Shown here piece after piece: positions 1-6,141 of a stretch of DNA of 10,249 bases (positions within the stretch are counted from its first letter, which is position 1; each line of letters opens with the position of its first letter). The DNA comes from Thiotrichaceae bacterium. GTDB lineage: Bacteria > Pseudomonadota > Gammaproteobacteria > Thiotrichales > Thiotrichaceae. The translations under genes were made by a program, and so were the position numbers. The notes under the pieces were generated by a model, which saw nothing but the letters and a program-made list of their open reading frames with translations, had not been told where the DNA came from and ran no database searches. The stretch is taken from NCBI GenBank assembly GCA_027009095.1, contig JALVDG010000240.1, forward strand, positions 1 through 10,249, in the 5' to 3' direction.

Positions 1-328
1 TAAGATTAATTTGGGCATTATTTTTAATGGGAGATAATGGCTCAGGCATGGCGCAAACCGTGGTAATACCTGATGCTGCGGCAACCTTCATTTCGTGGGC
101 AATGGTGGCTTTATGTTTTTGCCCTGGTTCACGAAGATAAACAGATAAATCCACTAAGCCAGGTAATAACCATAAGCCATCGGCTTCAATGACGTTCTCA
201 CTCTGAAATGCTTCTGGTGCATCGCCTATTGCAGCGATAACTCCGTCTTTAATATAAACATCGGTAACCGTATCTTGTTGATTCGCAGGGTCAATCAAGC
301 GAGCTGATTTTATATGTAGTGATGTCAT
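1..328 (-). CDS. pyrC': Dihydroorotase-like protein PyrC' (partial, probably non-catalytic)
   Basis: Only the first 109 codons are in the window; the gene runs off the left edge. It starts at ATG 328-326, and this ATG overlaps the pyrB stop as ATGA, which implies translational coupling. The N-terminal part reads as the amidohydrolase (dihydroorotase) family: an early [10 protein letters not shown] segment, then [11 protein letters not shown] followed by [13 protein letters not shown]. Active class I dihydroorotases carry D-x-H-x-H-x-R-x-P-G here, where the two histidines bind zinc. This protein has D60-L-S62-V-Y64-L-R66-E-P-G69, so both histidines are replaced. In Pseudomonas such an inactive homologue (PyrC' or PyrX) is required for PyrB to assemble into its dodecameric holoenzyme, and a separate active PyrC makes dihydroorotate. 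Coupling to pyrB fits that structural role. The family call is firm; the loss of catalysis is inferred from the motif. Confidence 0.88.
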   Translation of the reverse strand, partial: MTSLHIKSARLIDPANQQDTVTDVYIKDGVIAAIGDAPEAFQSENVIEADGLWLLPGLVDLSVYLREPGQKHKATIAHEMKVAAASGITTVCAMPEPLSPIKNNAQINL

Positions 329-1326
329 CGCGCTAACTCCCCTGTTTGTCCACTCATGGTCATAGCCATTACTGCCATACGAATGGCGATACCATTATTC
401 ACTTGTTTTAATATAACGGATTGCGGTCCATCTGCCACGCGAGAGTCAATCTCAACCCCTCGGTTGACAGGACCAGGGTGCATAACGATAGCATCAGACT
501 TGGCTAATTTTAGCCGTTCTTCTGTTAGTCCGTATAAAGAGAAATATTCTTTTTCTGAGGGTAACAAAGCACCCTGCATACGTTCTTTTTGTAGCCGTAA
601 CATAATCACAACATCAAGATCATCCAACCCTTCTTCCATATTATTAAAGACATTAACCCCCATATGCTCAATACCAATGGGGATTAAGGTACGGGGGGCA
701 ATGACGCGAACCTCACCTGTACATAGGGTGGTTAAGGCATGAATTTGTGATCGTGCTACACGAGAGTGGAGAATATCACCAATAATACCGACTTTAAGCG
801 GCTGAAAATCCTTTTTATATTGGCGAATGGTGAGCATGTCGAGCATTGCTTGGGTAGGATGGGCATGATGACCATCGCCTGCATTAAGTACGCTAATATG
901 AGGGGGGCAATGTTTTGCGATAAAATGTGCTGCGCCACTGCTTTGATGACGCACAATAAACATATCGCAGTTCATCGCGCTTAGATTACGAATGGTATCG
1001 AGTAGACTTTCACCCTTAGAGGTTGATGAATTGCGAATATCTAAAGAGACGATATCGGCACTTAAGCGTTGTGCCGCTAATTCAAAGGTTGTGCGTGTTC
1101 GAGTTGAGTTCTCAAAAAAAAGATTCATCACCGTTTTACCACGTAAGACAGGTGATTTATTTTGTGATTTGACCGATAAAAATTGTTCAGCCCTATCAAG
1201 AATTTCTTCGAGTAATAAAGGTGAAAGACCTTCGATGGTTAAAAAGTGTTTGAGCTGCCCATCTTTTGCTAATTGCATGGATGATGGCAAAGCTCCGAGA
1301 ATAAGTTGCTGTCCGTCAGTTATCAC
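325..1326 (-). CDS. pyrB: Aspartate carbamoyltransferase catalytic subunit
   Basis: PyrB condenses carbamoyl phosphate with aspartate to carbamoyl-aspartate, the committed step of pyrimidine synthesis. The family signatures are present in order: [13 protein letters not shown] (residues 70-82, carbamoyl-phosphate loop with S74-T-R-T-R78), the SxSK loop STSKGES (101-107), [12 protein letters not shown] (156-167), [11 protein letters not shown] (183-193) and [12 protein letters not shown] (283-294). The frame opens with GTG at 1326 inside the end of pyrR (11-nt overlap), giving 333 aa. ATG at 1278 (residue 17, [12 protein letters not shown]) is an alternative start that resembles the start region I recall for Pseudomonas PyrB. 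Neither start has a well-placed Shine-Dalgarno sequence, so the N-terminus is uncertain by 16 residues. No regulatory pyrI follows; the next gene is the inactive PyrC' homologue, pointing to the Pseudomonas-type PyrB-PyrC' complex. Confidence 0.96.
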   Translation of the reverse strand: MITDGQQLILGALPSSMQLAKDGQLKHFLTIEGLSPLLLEEILDRAEQFLSVKSQNKSPVLRGKTVMNLFFENSTRTRTTFELAAQRLSADIVSLDIRNSSTSKGESLLDTIRNLSAMNCDMFIVRHQSSGAAHFIAKHCPPHISVLNAGDGHHAHPTQAMLDMLTIRQYKKDFQPLKVGIIGDILHSRVARSQIHALTTLCTGEVRVIAPRTLIPIGIEHMGVNVFNNMEEGLDDLDVVIMLRLQKERMQGALLPSEKEYFSLYGLTEERLKLAKSDAIVMHPGPVNRGVEIDSRVADGPQSVILKQVNNGIAIRMAVMAMTMSGQTGELAR

Positions 1327-1825
1327 GATGAAGTATGCTTAGCTCCAATGTCTCGCTATCGGATAGTTTGAAGTGACTATCTGCTGATAGCTTTTGATGA
1401 AATCCGACAACTTGTGCAAAAATAGGTAGTTCTCTGCCGCCTCTGTCTATGAGTACAGCAAGCGTAATACTCGCAGGTCGTCCATAGTCAAAAAGCTCAT
1501 TCATTGCCGCGCGAATGGTTCGTCCTGTGTATAGTACATCATCTACTAGGATGATGTGTCTATTTTCTACACTAAATGGCATTTTAGAAGGCTTGATCTG
1601 TGGGTGTAAACCAATACGGCTAAAATCATCCCGATAAAAGCTAATATTCAATTCCGCTAAAGGCTCTTCAATATTAAGTTTTTTATGTAAGACATTAGCT
1701 AACCATACCCCTGCCGAGTGGATACCGACCATAACGGGTTTTTCAATATTATTTTCATTTAAATGATCACTTAACTGTTCTGCCATCTGATCTAAATAGG
1801 CTGGGATATTATAATTATTATTCAT
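1316..1825 (-). CDS. pyrR: PyrR bifunctional regulator / uracil phosphoribosyltransferase
   Basis: This 169-residue protein belongs to the type I phosphoribosyltransferase fold. The PRPP-binding signature is [13 protein letters not shown] at residues 91-103, and [10 protein letters not shown] (34-43) forms the earlier substrate-binding loop. The segment [12 protein letters not shown] (61-72) is typical of PyrR. PyrR binds pyr leader RNA in Bacillus and has weak uracil phosphoribosyltransferase activity; in Pseudomonas it sits, as here, directly upstream of pyrB. It overlaps ruvX by 8 nt upstream and pyrB by 11 nt downstream, so it is certainly cotranscribed with them. I saw no attenuator-like leader in front of pyrB, where there is no intergenic space at all. 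What this PyrR regulates, if anything, cannot be read from the window. Confidence 0.93.
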   Translation of the reverse strand: MNNNYNIPAYLDQMAEQLSDHLNENNIEKPVMVGIHSAGVWLANVLHKKLNIEEPLAELNISFYRDDFSRIGLHPQIKPSKMPFSVENRHIILVDDVLYTGRTIRAAMNELFDYGRPASITLAVLIDRGGRELPIFAQVVGFHQKLSADSHFKLSDSETLELSILHRDN

Positions 1826-2249
1826 GGTATCTAATGTTATTGAAGTAGTTTTCTAAAATAATGGTTGCCGATATTTGATCAATATCTTCTTTACTGATCT
1901 TTTTTTTACGTCCTCTCTGGCGTGTTTCTTTAAGCCGTTGTGCCGCTTCTATTGAGGTAAATTGCTCATTTTCTTGTGCCACAGGTAAATTGTATCGCCC
2001 ATTTAATTGATTACAAAAACGGGTAATAGCAGGTTTTAGGGGGGAGTCACTGCCGTCAAGATCTGCTGGCAAACCAACCACTAATTGCGATGGTTTCCAT
2101 GTATTAATAAGGCGAGTGATATTGTCCCAGTCTGGTTTATTATTTTTACTGATTAAGGTGCATTCTGGTGCTGCTGTTTTCGTAATGGTGTTTCCGATTG
2201 CAACACCTGTACGCACTAAGCCAAAATCAAAACAGAGTATCGTTGACAT
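1818..2249 (-). CDS. ruvX: RuvX/YqgF family RNase H-fold Holliday junction resolvase homologue
   Basis: This 143-residue protein matches the YqgF/RuvX family in length and motifs. It has the N-terminal FDFGLVRTGVAIG (residues 7-19, acidic D8), the central QLVVGLPADLDG (55-66), and the C-terminal DQISATIILENYF (124-136) with acidic D124. The family is implicated in pre-16S rRNA 5' end maturation and in Holliday-junction processing. The middle acidic motif, normally DER[LT][ST]T, reads NEQFTS here (N94-E95-Q96). The glutamate is retained, but the flanking Asp and Arg are substituted, a mild divergence that need not abolish function. It lies 23 bp downstream of yqgE and overlaps pyrR, the usual gammaproteobacterial context. 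No strong ribosome binding site precedes the ATG. Confidence 0.93.
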   Translation of the reverse strand: MSTILCFDFGLVRTGVAIGNTITKTAAPECTLISKNNKPDWDNITRLINTWKPSQLVVGLPADLDGSDSPLKPAITRFCNQLNGRYNLPVAQENEQFTSIEAAQRLKETRQRGRKKKISKEDIDQISATIILENYFNNIRYHE

Positions 2250-2272
2250 GCTAAAAATAACTTATTGAAGTA

Positions 2273-2827
2273 TTAAGCATGACCAACTTGATAACTTAAG
2301 CGATTAAGGTCAACACCGATATTTTTTGCCGCGGCTTCCCAACGGTCTTGATAAGGCAAATCAAATAACACACTGGTTTCGACAGGGCTGGTCAACCATG
2401 CATTCGACATGATCTCATCTTCTAACTGCTGTGGAGCCCAATTGGCAGATCCCAAGGTAATTAAAAAATTATCAGGACCATTATCGAGAACAATATCTTC
2501 TAATATATCGCGTGATGAGGTGATATAAAGATCATCTGAAATAGTGTAGGTATTTTGCCAACGATCGCCGCCATCATGAAGAACATAGCCTTGATCTAGC
2601 TCGACAGGTCCTCCAAGCAGTGCCATTTTTTTATTGAGTGATTTATTTTCACTCGGAAGTTTTAGTTGCTTAAAAATATCACCAAAAGGGATATTCATAG
2701 GGCGGTTTATTGTTATCCCAAAAGAACCTTTCTCATTGTTCATACACACTAAAGTGACCGTGCGATCAAAAGCAGCATCATGGATGTTGGGCATTGCGAT
2801 AAGAAATTGGTTTTTTAGACTAGTCAT
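2273..2827 (-). CDS. algH: YqgE/AlgH family protein
   Basis: This 184-residue protein opens with SLKNQFLIAMPNIHDAAFDRTV and continues with GSFGITINRPMNI. It contains the GGPVELDQGYVLH block (residues about 72-84) that defines the YqgE/AlgH (DUF179) family. It also has the C-terminal LGSANWAPQQLEDEI segment, where family members usually read GYAGWGAGQLExE. The protein is predicted to be cytosolic. Its molecular function is not settled; in Pseudomonas, AlgH was reported as a positive regulator of alginate synthesis. The ATG at 2827 gives the expected family N-terminus, although only AT-rich sequence lies upstream and no clear ribosome binding site is seen. It is separated from the tonB-like gene by 56 bp and from ruvX by 23 bp, in an order conserved in pseudomonads. 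Confidence 0.95.
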   Translation of the reverse strand: MTSLKNQFLIAMPNIHDAAFDRTVTLVCMNNEKGSFGITINRPMNIPFGDIFKQLKLPSENKSLNKKMALLGGPVELDQGYVLHDGGDRWQNTYTISDDLYITSSRDILEDIVLDNGPDNFLITLGSANWAPQQLEDEIMSNAWLTSPVETSVLFDLPYQDRWEAAAKNIGVDLNRLSYQVGHA

Positions 2828-2883
2828 TATGGTTTTATATTAAGTAAATCCATGCTCAACAGCAAGTTTGTCGTTATAACTAC

Positions 2884-3762
2884 TTATTTAGTATTAAAAA
2901 TGGCACTTCTTCCATCTTCTTTATGGAAAATAATTGAACGGGTGATATTAAGGCGATCATATTTCTCACGAATTTCTTTAGGTAGTGGCTCATAAGGAGA
3001 GGCAAGTTTGACAATGCGTATGGCAGCATCATCGAGAATTTTTGATCCTGATGAGCTATTAATAGCAATTTCTACCACTCGTCCTGCACGATCAAGGGTT
3101 GCATTTAAGATAAGTATACCACTTAAATTGAGACGGATTGCAGCTTCTGGAAAATTGATATTTCCGATACGTTCTAATTTTTTTGCCCAAGCATCAATAT
3201 ATTCAGCTTCAACCGCACTTTTTGCACTAATCGAGTCGATAAAATGTATGCGAGGACGTTTTGCATAATGCTCTTCTTCCTTGCTCATTTCCGCCATTAA
3301 TTGAGCAATTTCATCGCTGTGATCTGAGACTTCTTTATCCACTGGCTTAGGGTCTTCAATATCATCTTGTTCGGGTAATTTATTAACAAACTTATTTGTT
3401 TTACCTTTAGTTGTTAGAATTTTAGGATCAGGTTTTGGTGCAATATCAGGAGTTGACTCAAGCGACTTTATGGGGGATTCACCATCCATATTATTAGGGT
3501 TCATCGATGCTAGTGGGCTGCTAGGGCGACTTTTCTTATCAACTGTACCGCTACCTTTTTGATTGGCCTGTGCAATAAAATCTGCTTTATCAGGTGCCTT
3601 ATCAGAGTGTGTATTGACTAAAGTGATATCAAGCAGAGGCGCATTTTGCGTAGGGGTGGGATCTGGTAAGCCAAAGCCAATAGCTACAATTGCAATAATA
3701 TGCACAACAGTTGCTATAGGCAATGTGATAGAAATGGGATTCATAGAAAAGAAAGTCGACAT
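2884..3762 (-). CDS. tonB: TonB-like energy transducer (TonB3 type)
   Basis: This 292-residue protein has TonB architecture. A short cytoplasmic start is followed by one hydrophobic segment (about residues 13-31, ITLPIATVVHIIAIVAIGF). A long polar linker rich in Pro, Lys, Asp and Ser spans 32-180, and a C-terminal TonB_C domain follows (about 187-280: YIDAWAKKLERIGNINFP, then GILILNATLDRAGRVVEIAINSSSG, ending LNITRSIIFH). TonB proteins link ExbB/ExbD to outer-membrane receptors across the periplasm. The position directly upstream of yqgE matches P. aeruginosa tonB3, which has been tied to twitching motility rather than iron uptake; that role is only inferred here. Translation may start at ATG 3762 or at the second ATG at 3744; neither has a good ribosome binding site. 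No exbB, exbD or gshB is visible; the upstream neighbour is a MITE. Confidence 0.9.
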   Translation of the reverse strand: MSTFFSMNPISITLPIATVVHIIAIVAIGFGLPDPTPTQNAPLLDITLVNTHSDKAPDKADFIAQANQKGSGTVDKKSRPSSPLASMNPNNMDGESPIKSLESTPDIAPKPDPKILTTKGKTNKFVNKLPEQDDIEDPKPVDKEVSDHSDEIAQLMAEMSKEEEHYAKRPRIHFIDSISAKSAVEAEYIDAWAKKLERIGNINFPEAAIRLNLSGILILNATLDRAGRVVEIAINSSSGSKILDDAAIRIVKLASPYEPLPKEIREKYDRLNITRSIIFHKEDGRSAIFNTK

Positions 3763-3824
3763 AGCTATTTTAAAATTCAGTGTATTATATTTATTGTGTT
3801 TTGAATTTGTTTCGTTCTATTACA

Positions 3825-3853
3825 GTGATAGCAATAGAAAACATACTCGACAA
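3825..3853 (-). promoter_or_regulatory. Candidate promoter of the tonB-pyr operon
   Basis: Reading the minus strand, TTGTCG (3853-3848) is followed after 17 nt by TATCAC (3830-3825), preceded by TG in the extended -10 position. A perfect TATAAT (3789-3784) lies closer to the gene but lacks a recognisable -35 box. The region is AT-rich, so chance matches are likely. This is the only gap in front of the operon before the MITE begins. Confidence 0.25.
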
Positions 3854-3910
3854 GTATAACATAGATGGTGCGAGAGAGCATTTCTAAAATCATCATTATT
3901 TCGTCTACAT

Positions 3911-3915
3911 TTCTA
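3911..3915. repeat. Target-site duplication, left copy (TTCTA)
   Basis: TTCTA directly precedes the left inverted repeat of the element at 3916-4179 and is repeated exactly at 4180-4184 after the right inverted repeat. A perfect 5-bp duplication shows that the element arrived by transposition. Confidence 0.85.
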
Positions 3916-4179
3916 ACTGATGTTACGCAGTCACTCTTTAGAATATTAGTGAAGGTTTTCGTAGCCCGTTTAAATTTAGGTTCATTTGTTCTATTCCGTA
4001 AAGGGCTATGACTTACTTTCTTTTGCGTCGCCAAAAGAAAGTAAGCAAAGAAAAGGCGATCCAGCTAACCGCTTACTCCTGCGCTTTACCCGAGAGAATG
4101 GGCAGTGAAAAAACTCCTCGCTAACGCATCGGGCGGAGGGAAAAATAGGTAATATTTTTCTATATTGCGTAACATCAGT
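3916..4179 (+). mobile_element. MITE copy A (264 bp, internally deleted)
   Basis: This non-coding element begins with ACTGATGTTACGCA and ends with its exact reverse complement TGCGTAACATCAGT. It is flanked by 5-bp TTCTA duplications. It carries an internal hairpin (CTTTCTTTTG, loop CGTCGC, CAAAAGAAAG) followed by GGCGAT, a stretch shared with the copies at 6770 and 10034. Compared with the 354-bp copy it lacks about 90 bp after the segment GGGCAGTGAAAAAACTC, including the right arm of a long inner palindrome. No transposase is encoded; short frames here, including one on the minus strand at 4006-4260, come from the repeat. Mobilisation would need a transposase acting in trans that recognises the same ends. 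The 5-bp duplication does not by itself fix the IS family. Confidence 0.88.
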
Positions 4180-4184
4180 TTCTA
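4180..4184. repeat. Target-site duplication, right copy (TTCTA)
   Basis: Exact repeat of the TTCTA at 3911-3915, immediately after the right terminal inverted repeat of MITE copy A. Confidence 0.85.
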
Positions 4185-4352
4185 AGCAAATAATCCACGC
4201 AAAATATTTTTTTCCACTTAAGAGGTGATGACTTATTAAATTCTCATTTCTTACAGCCACTTATCGAAATGAATCCTTGTGTTAATGAAAGCCTAAAAAT
4301 TCATGGGGAAAATTTAATTGAATATATAAATATCAGAGGCTGGTTATTTACT
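4185..4352. other. AT-rich intergenic stretch with no recognised feature
   Basis: Between the MITE and the first palindromic operator I see no coding region, RNA gene or convincing promoter. A lone TATAAA at 4325-4330 has no matching -35 box. Confidence 0.4.
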
Positions 4353-4376
4353 TTTGAAAAGTGTACACTTTTCAAA
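4353..4376. promoter_or_regulatory. Operator palindrome O1 (perfect 24-bp dyad)
   Basis: A perfect 24-bp palindrome with core GAAAAGTGTACACTTTTC and TTT/AAA outer arms. The same 18-bp core occurs at 6121-6138, right before the S24 repressor gene. From memory, Acinetobacter UmuDAb, another UmuD-like protein with an N-terminal extension, acts at TTGAAAA...TTTTTCAA-type palindromes in DNA-damage-inducible promoters; the outer arms here match that form. A TTGAAA at 4354-4359 could be a -35 box within the operator, but the -10 at the right distance is weak. TGATATATG (4396-4404) could be an extended -10. Binding by the S24 protein is inferred from the shared site. Confidence 0.7.
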
Positions 4377-4455
4377 TAAGCAACAACAGAACGATTGATA
4401 TATGTAGTTAATTAATGCTTAAGTTATTGAGACACATGAAAATAATCTTTCTTAA

Positions 4456-4524
4456 ATGATGAGCTTAAAGGCGCTCCTTTTATTAGCTGCAACTAATAAA
4501 AAGAGCTTCATCAAACGACGCTAG
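4456..4524 (+). CDS. Possible 22-residue leader or toxin-like peptide
   Basis: ATG at 4456 opens a 22-codon frame ending in TAG. The peptide is hydrophobic in its first half (SLKALLLLAAT) and strongly basic at the end (KKSFIKRR), like small membrane-active peptides such as SOS-induced TisB, though shorter and not recognisably homologous. It lies between operator O1 and the membrane-protein gene, and its body overlaps the hairpin at 4473-4506. Against it: no Shine-Dalgarno sequence precedes the ATG, and a frame this short can arise by chance. A still shorter frame (ATG 4436) overlaps its start. Speculative. Confidence 0.2.
   Translation: MMSLKALLLLAATNKKSFIKRR
4473..4506 (+). other. Stem-loop 1 in the leader of the membrane-protein gene
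   Basis: GCTCCTTTTATTAG (4473-4486) pairs with CTAATAAAAAGAGC (4493-4506) with one mismatch and a 6-nt loop, CTGCAA. An outer extension is possible between TGATGA (4457-4462) and TCATCA (4508-4513). No T tract follows, so it is unlikely to be a simple terminator. Confidence 0.6.
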
Positions 4525-4566
4525 TACTCTATGAAATTGACCCGTGAGGGGGTATTAGAGTGCTAG
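4521..4566 (+). other. Stem-loop 2 upstream of the membrane-protein start
   Basis: CTAGTACTCTA (4521-4531) pairs with TAGAGTGCTAG (4556-4566), 11 pairs with one T-G position that would be a G-U wobble in RNA. The wobble favours an RNA structure over a DNA site. A short inner stem, ACCC (4540-4543) with GGGT (4550-4553), sits in its loop. It ends 8 nt before the AAGGA ribosome binding site (4575-4579), so it could affect translation of the gene at 4589. Confidence 0.55.
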
Positions 4567-4588
4567 TCTCTGAAAAGGATGTCGAATC

Positions 4589-6001
4589 ATGCAATACAAT
4601 AGTAACAATTATTTATTCAAAACACCTAAAGAATTACAAAAAAGAGCATTTATTGGCAAGTCAGCCATTAATATCATCCTCTTTGTCTCACTGATTAGTA
4701 CAATGGGATATTGGTATGTTTTAGGTCTGCAAGCGTCCAATGCGACAGGTTTTTGGGCAGTATTGGCTTTTTCTATTATTGGTATTGGTCTTGTCACCGA
4801 GTTTGTTAAAAAAATCACCCTCTCCCTTTTTCGTCATCGAGGTATTTGGTTCGGCGCAACCGTTGTCAGTGTTGCGACGATTATGGGAACGTTGAGTATT
4901 ATTGATAACAATAAAGAGAGCGGTTTAATTAAAAGCTCTAGTGAATATCAGCTCGCCAAAGCACGCCAAGAAAATGCGTTTAATTCAGCATCGCAATGGG
5001 CATGGGCTAGTGGATATAGTTTAGCTCAATTAAATAATGAGCTGGTGAATGTGACGGCGAAACGAGAGCGTCGTGAAATTGGCTATCAAGCCTACTTAGC
5101 AGAAAAGAGAGTAATCAACGATAAAATTAATGCCAAACGAAATTATGATTCCGCCATTAATATGCAAACAATGGCAGCTTCTATTATGTCAAATGGCTCG
5201 AGTTTGATGACCTCAAGTAACCCTATGCTTTATAACATTGCCACAGCAACAGGCGTCACTGCTGCCGTCTTAAAAACTATTTTTTACTTAGCGGTTACTT
5301 TATTGCTGGAATTTGCTGCTTGGTTTTTAGGTGGTGAAGTTGAAAAAATTAATAACCAACTAACCATGACAAAAGCACAGCTATTGGATGCACAAAATAT
5401 GGATATGTTTGGTGTTTCTGTTGCCAGTGTTAATCAATTTGCTTATGCCGATAGTTTACGTTTTGAGGCAGAGCAACAAGCAGCAAATGAAGAGTTAGAA
5501 CGAGTACGACAAAATCAACTATTAGCAAAGGCGGAACGTATGAAAAAAGACAAAGAAATTCAGGCAGAGATAGCGGCTTATCATTCTGAAACAACGCCAA
5601 CAGAAAGAAAAAAACACAATATGGGCTTTGTTGATACCGATACACAGTCAATGCTTTTTCTACGTCACAAAAATCCCATTGGGGTTGATAAATCAACGCG
5701 GGGGCGGTTTGTAGAGAAGTCGGTAGATACCGACCTAGAAGATACTGTCGGTAATAGTACCGACTCGGTAATTACCGACCGCATGCAGCAGTTGTATTTA
5801 AAATCTCAAAAAACAAAATCGGGGGAAGGCGTGCAATGCCCAGTCTGTGAACGTAGCTTTATCAAAACAGGTTTTAAGATATTTTGTAGCAATAAAGGTA
5901 AAGGTAATTGTGCTGATGAATATAAAAATATTCTGAATCCAGAACGTTTAAAAGCACTCGAAAATAAGCGTAGAAAGCAAAGAGCAAAGGCAAGGGCTTA
6001 A
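4589..6001 (+). CDS. Uncharacterised membrane protein with coiled coil and C-terminal zinc ribbon
   Basis: I do not recognise this 470-residue protein as a named family. Predicted hydrophobic segments lie at about residues 27-47, 54-72, 86-105 and 224-247. A polar stretch rich in Lys, Arg, Gln and Asn (110-220) separates the third and fourth. After the last helix comes a charged, likely coiled-coil region (250-325), then a Thr/Asp-rich linker (about 349-397). A zinc-ribbon-like motif follows, C417-x2-C420-x12-C433-x7-C441, and a very basic end (KRRKQRAKARA). With an even number of helices both ends would be cytoplasmic, which suits a cytosolic zinc module that may touch nucleic acid. The overall plan, three helices, a soluble part, one helix and a coiled coil, recalls DUF4407-like proteins only loosely. 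AAGGA at 4575-4579, 9 nt before the ATG, supports the start. A palindrome shared with the S24 gene lies 212 bp upstream, suggesting joint control, possibly by DNA damage. Confidence 0.8.
   Translation: MQYNSNNYLFKTPKELQKRAFIGKSAINIILFVSLISTMGYWYVLGLQASNATGFWAVLAFSIIGIGLVTEFVKKITLSLFRHRGIWFGATVVSVATIMGTLSIIDNNKESGLIKSSSEYQLAKARQENAFNSASQWAWASGYSLAQLNNELVNVTAKRERREIGYQAYLAEKRVINDKINAKRNYDSAINMQTMAASIMSNGSSLMTSSNPMLYNIATATGVTAAVLKTIFYLAVTLLLEFAAWFLGGEVEKINNQLTMTKAQLLDAQNMDMFGVSVASVNQFAYADSLRFEAEQQAANEELERVRQNQLLAKAERMKKDKEIQAEIAAYHSETTPTERKKHNMGFVDTDTQSMLFLRHKNPIGVDKSTRGRFVEKSVDTDLEDTVGNSTDSVITDRMQQLYLKSQKTKSGEGVQCPVCERSFIKTGFKIFCSNKGKGNCADEYKNILNPERLKALENKRRKQRAKARA
5719..5779. repeat. Cluster of three GTCGGTA/TACCGAC palindromes inside the coding region
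   Basis: Three inverted-repeat pairs follow one another: GTCGGTA 5719-5725 with TACCGAC 5728-5734, GTCGGTA 5747-5753 with TACCGAC 5758-5764, and TCGGTA 5765-5770 with TACCGA 5773-5778. The spacers are 2, 4 and 2 nt. They encode the Asp/Thr-rich linker (residues about 377-397) of the membrane protein. They could be binding sites for a dimeric protein or the product of a small duplicated unit. Six near-identical half-sites in 61 bp are unlikely by chance. Confidence 0.7.
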
Positions 6002-6013
6002 AATTTAGCGACT

Positions 6014-6113
6014 AATATCCAGCAGTATTTCACGCTGTAAAGCATTCATACAAAACTCCAAAGTAGGGTAATATTTAAAAGCTTAAATATTACCCTTTAA
6101 TTCACTGGATATT
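6014..6113. other. Nested inverted repeats between the two accessory genes
   Basis: An outer pair, AATATCCAG (6014-6022) and CTGGATATT (6105-6113), encloses a perfect 14-bp stem, AGGGTAATATTTAA (6065-6078) and TTAAATATTACCCT (6083-6096), with a 4-nt AAGC loop. The inner hairpin is a reasonable transcription terminator for the membrane-protein gene, although the T tract after it (TT) is poor. The outer pair is not explained by a terminator. Confidence 0.6.
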
Positions 6114-6119
6114 TTTATA

Positions 6120-6139
6120 TGAAAAGTGTACACTTTTCA
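6120..6139. promoter_or_regulatory. Operator palindrome O2 at the S24 gene start
   Basis: A 20-bp perfect dyad whose 18-bp core is identical to that of O1. It ends 2 bp before the ATG at 6142. A TATATG (6116-6121) that could serve as a -10 box overlaps its left edge, though no good -35 box is visible. A repressor bound here would block both transcription initiation and clearance, which is the classic autoregulatory layout. Confidence 0.72.
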
Positions 6140-6141
6140 AT

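Noticed and set aside
356..742. 128-residue plus-strand frame, with others at 992-1342 and 756-956
   Set aside because: These are shadows of pyrB on the opposite strand or in another frame; pyrB has all family motifs.
4006..4260. 84-residue minus-strand frame and the 85-residue frame at 3777-4034
   Set aside because: They lie largely in MITE copy A; the same repeat gives similar spurious frames in other copies and no ribosome binding site is present.
4457..4566. Known riboswitch or retron RNA
   Set aside because: No recognised riboswitch consensus is visible and no reverse transcriptase is present; only unassigned stem-loops can be supported.
5719..5779. CRISPR array or plasmid iterons
   Set aside because: The units are 7-bp inverted half-sites with 2-4-nt spacers inside a coding region; there are no regular unique spacers, and no cas or rep gene nearby.
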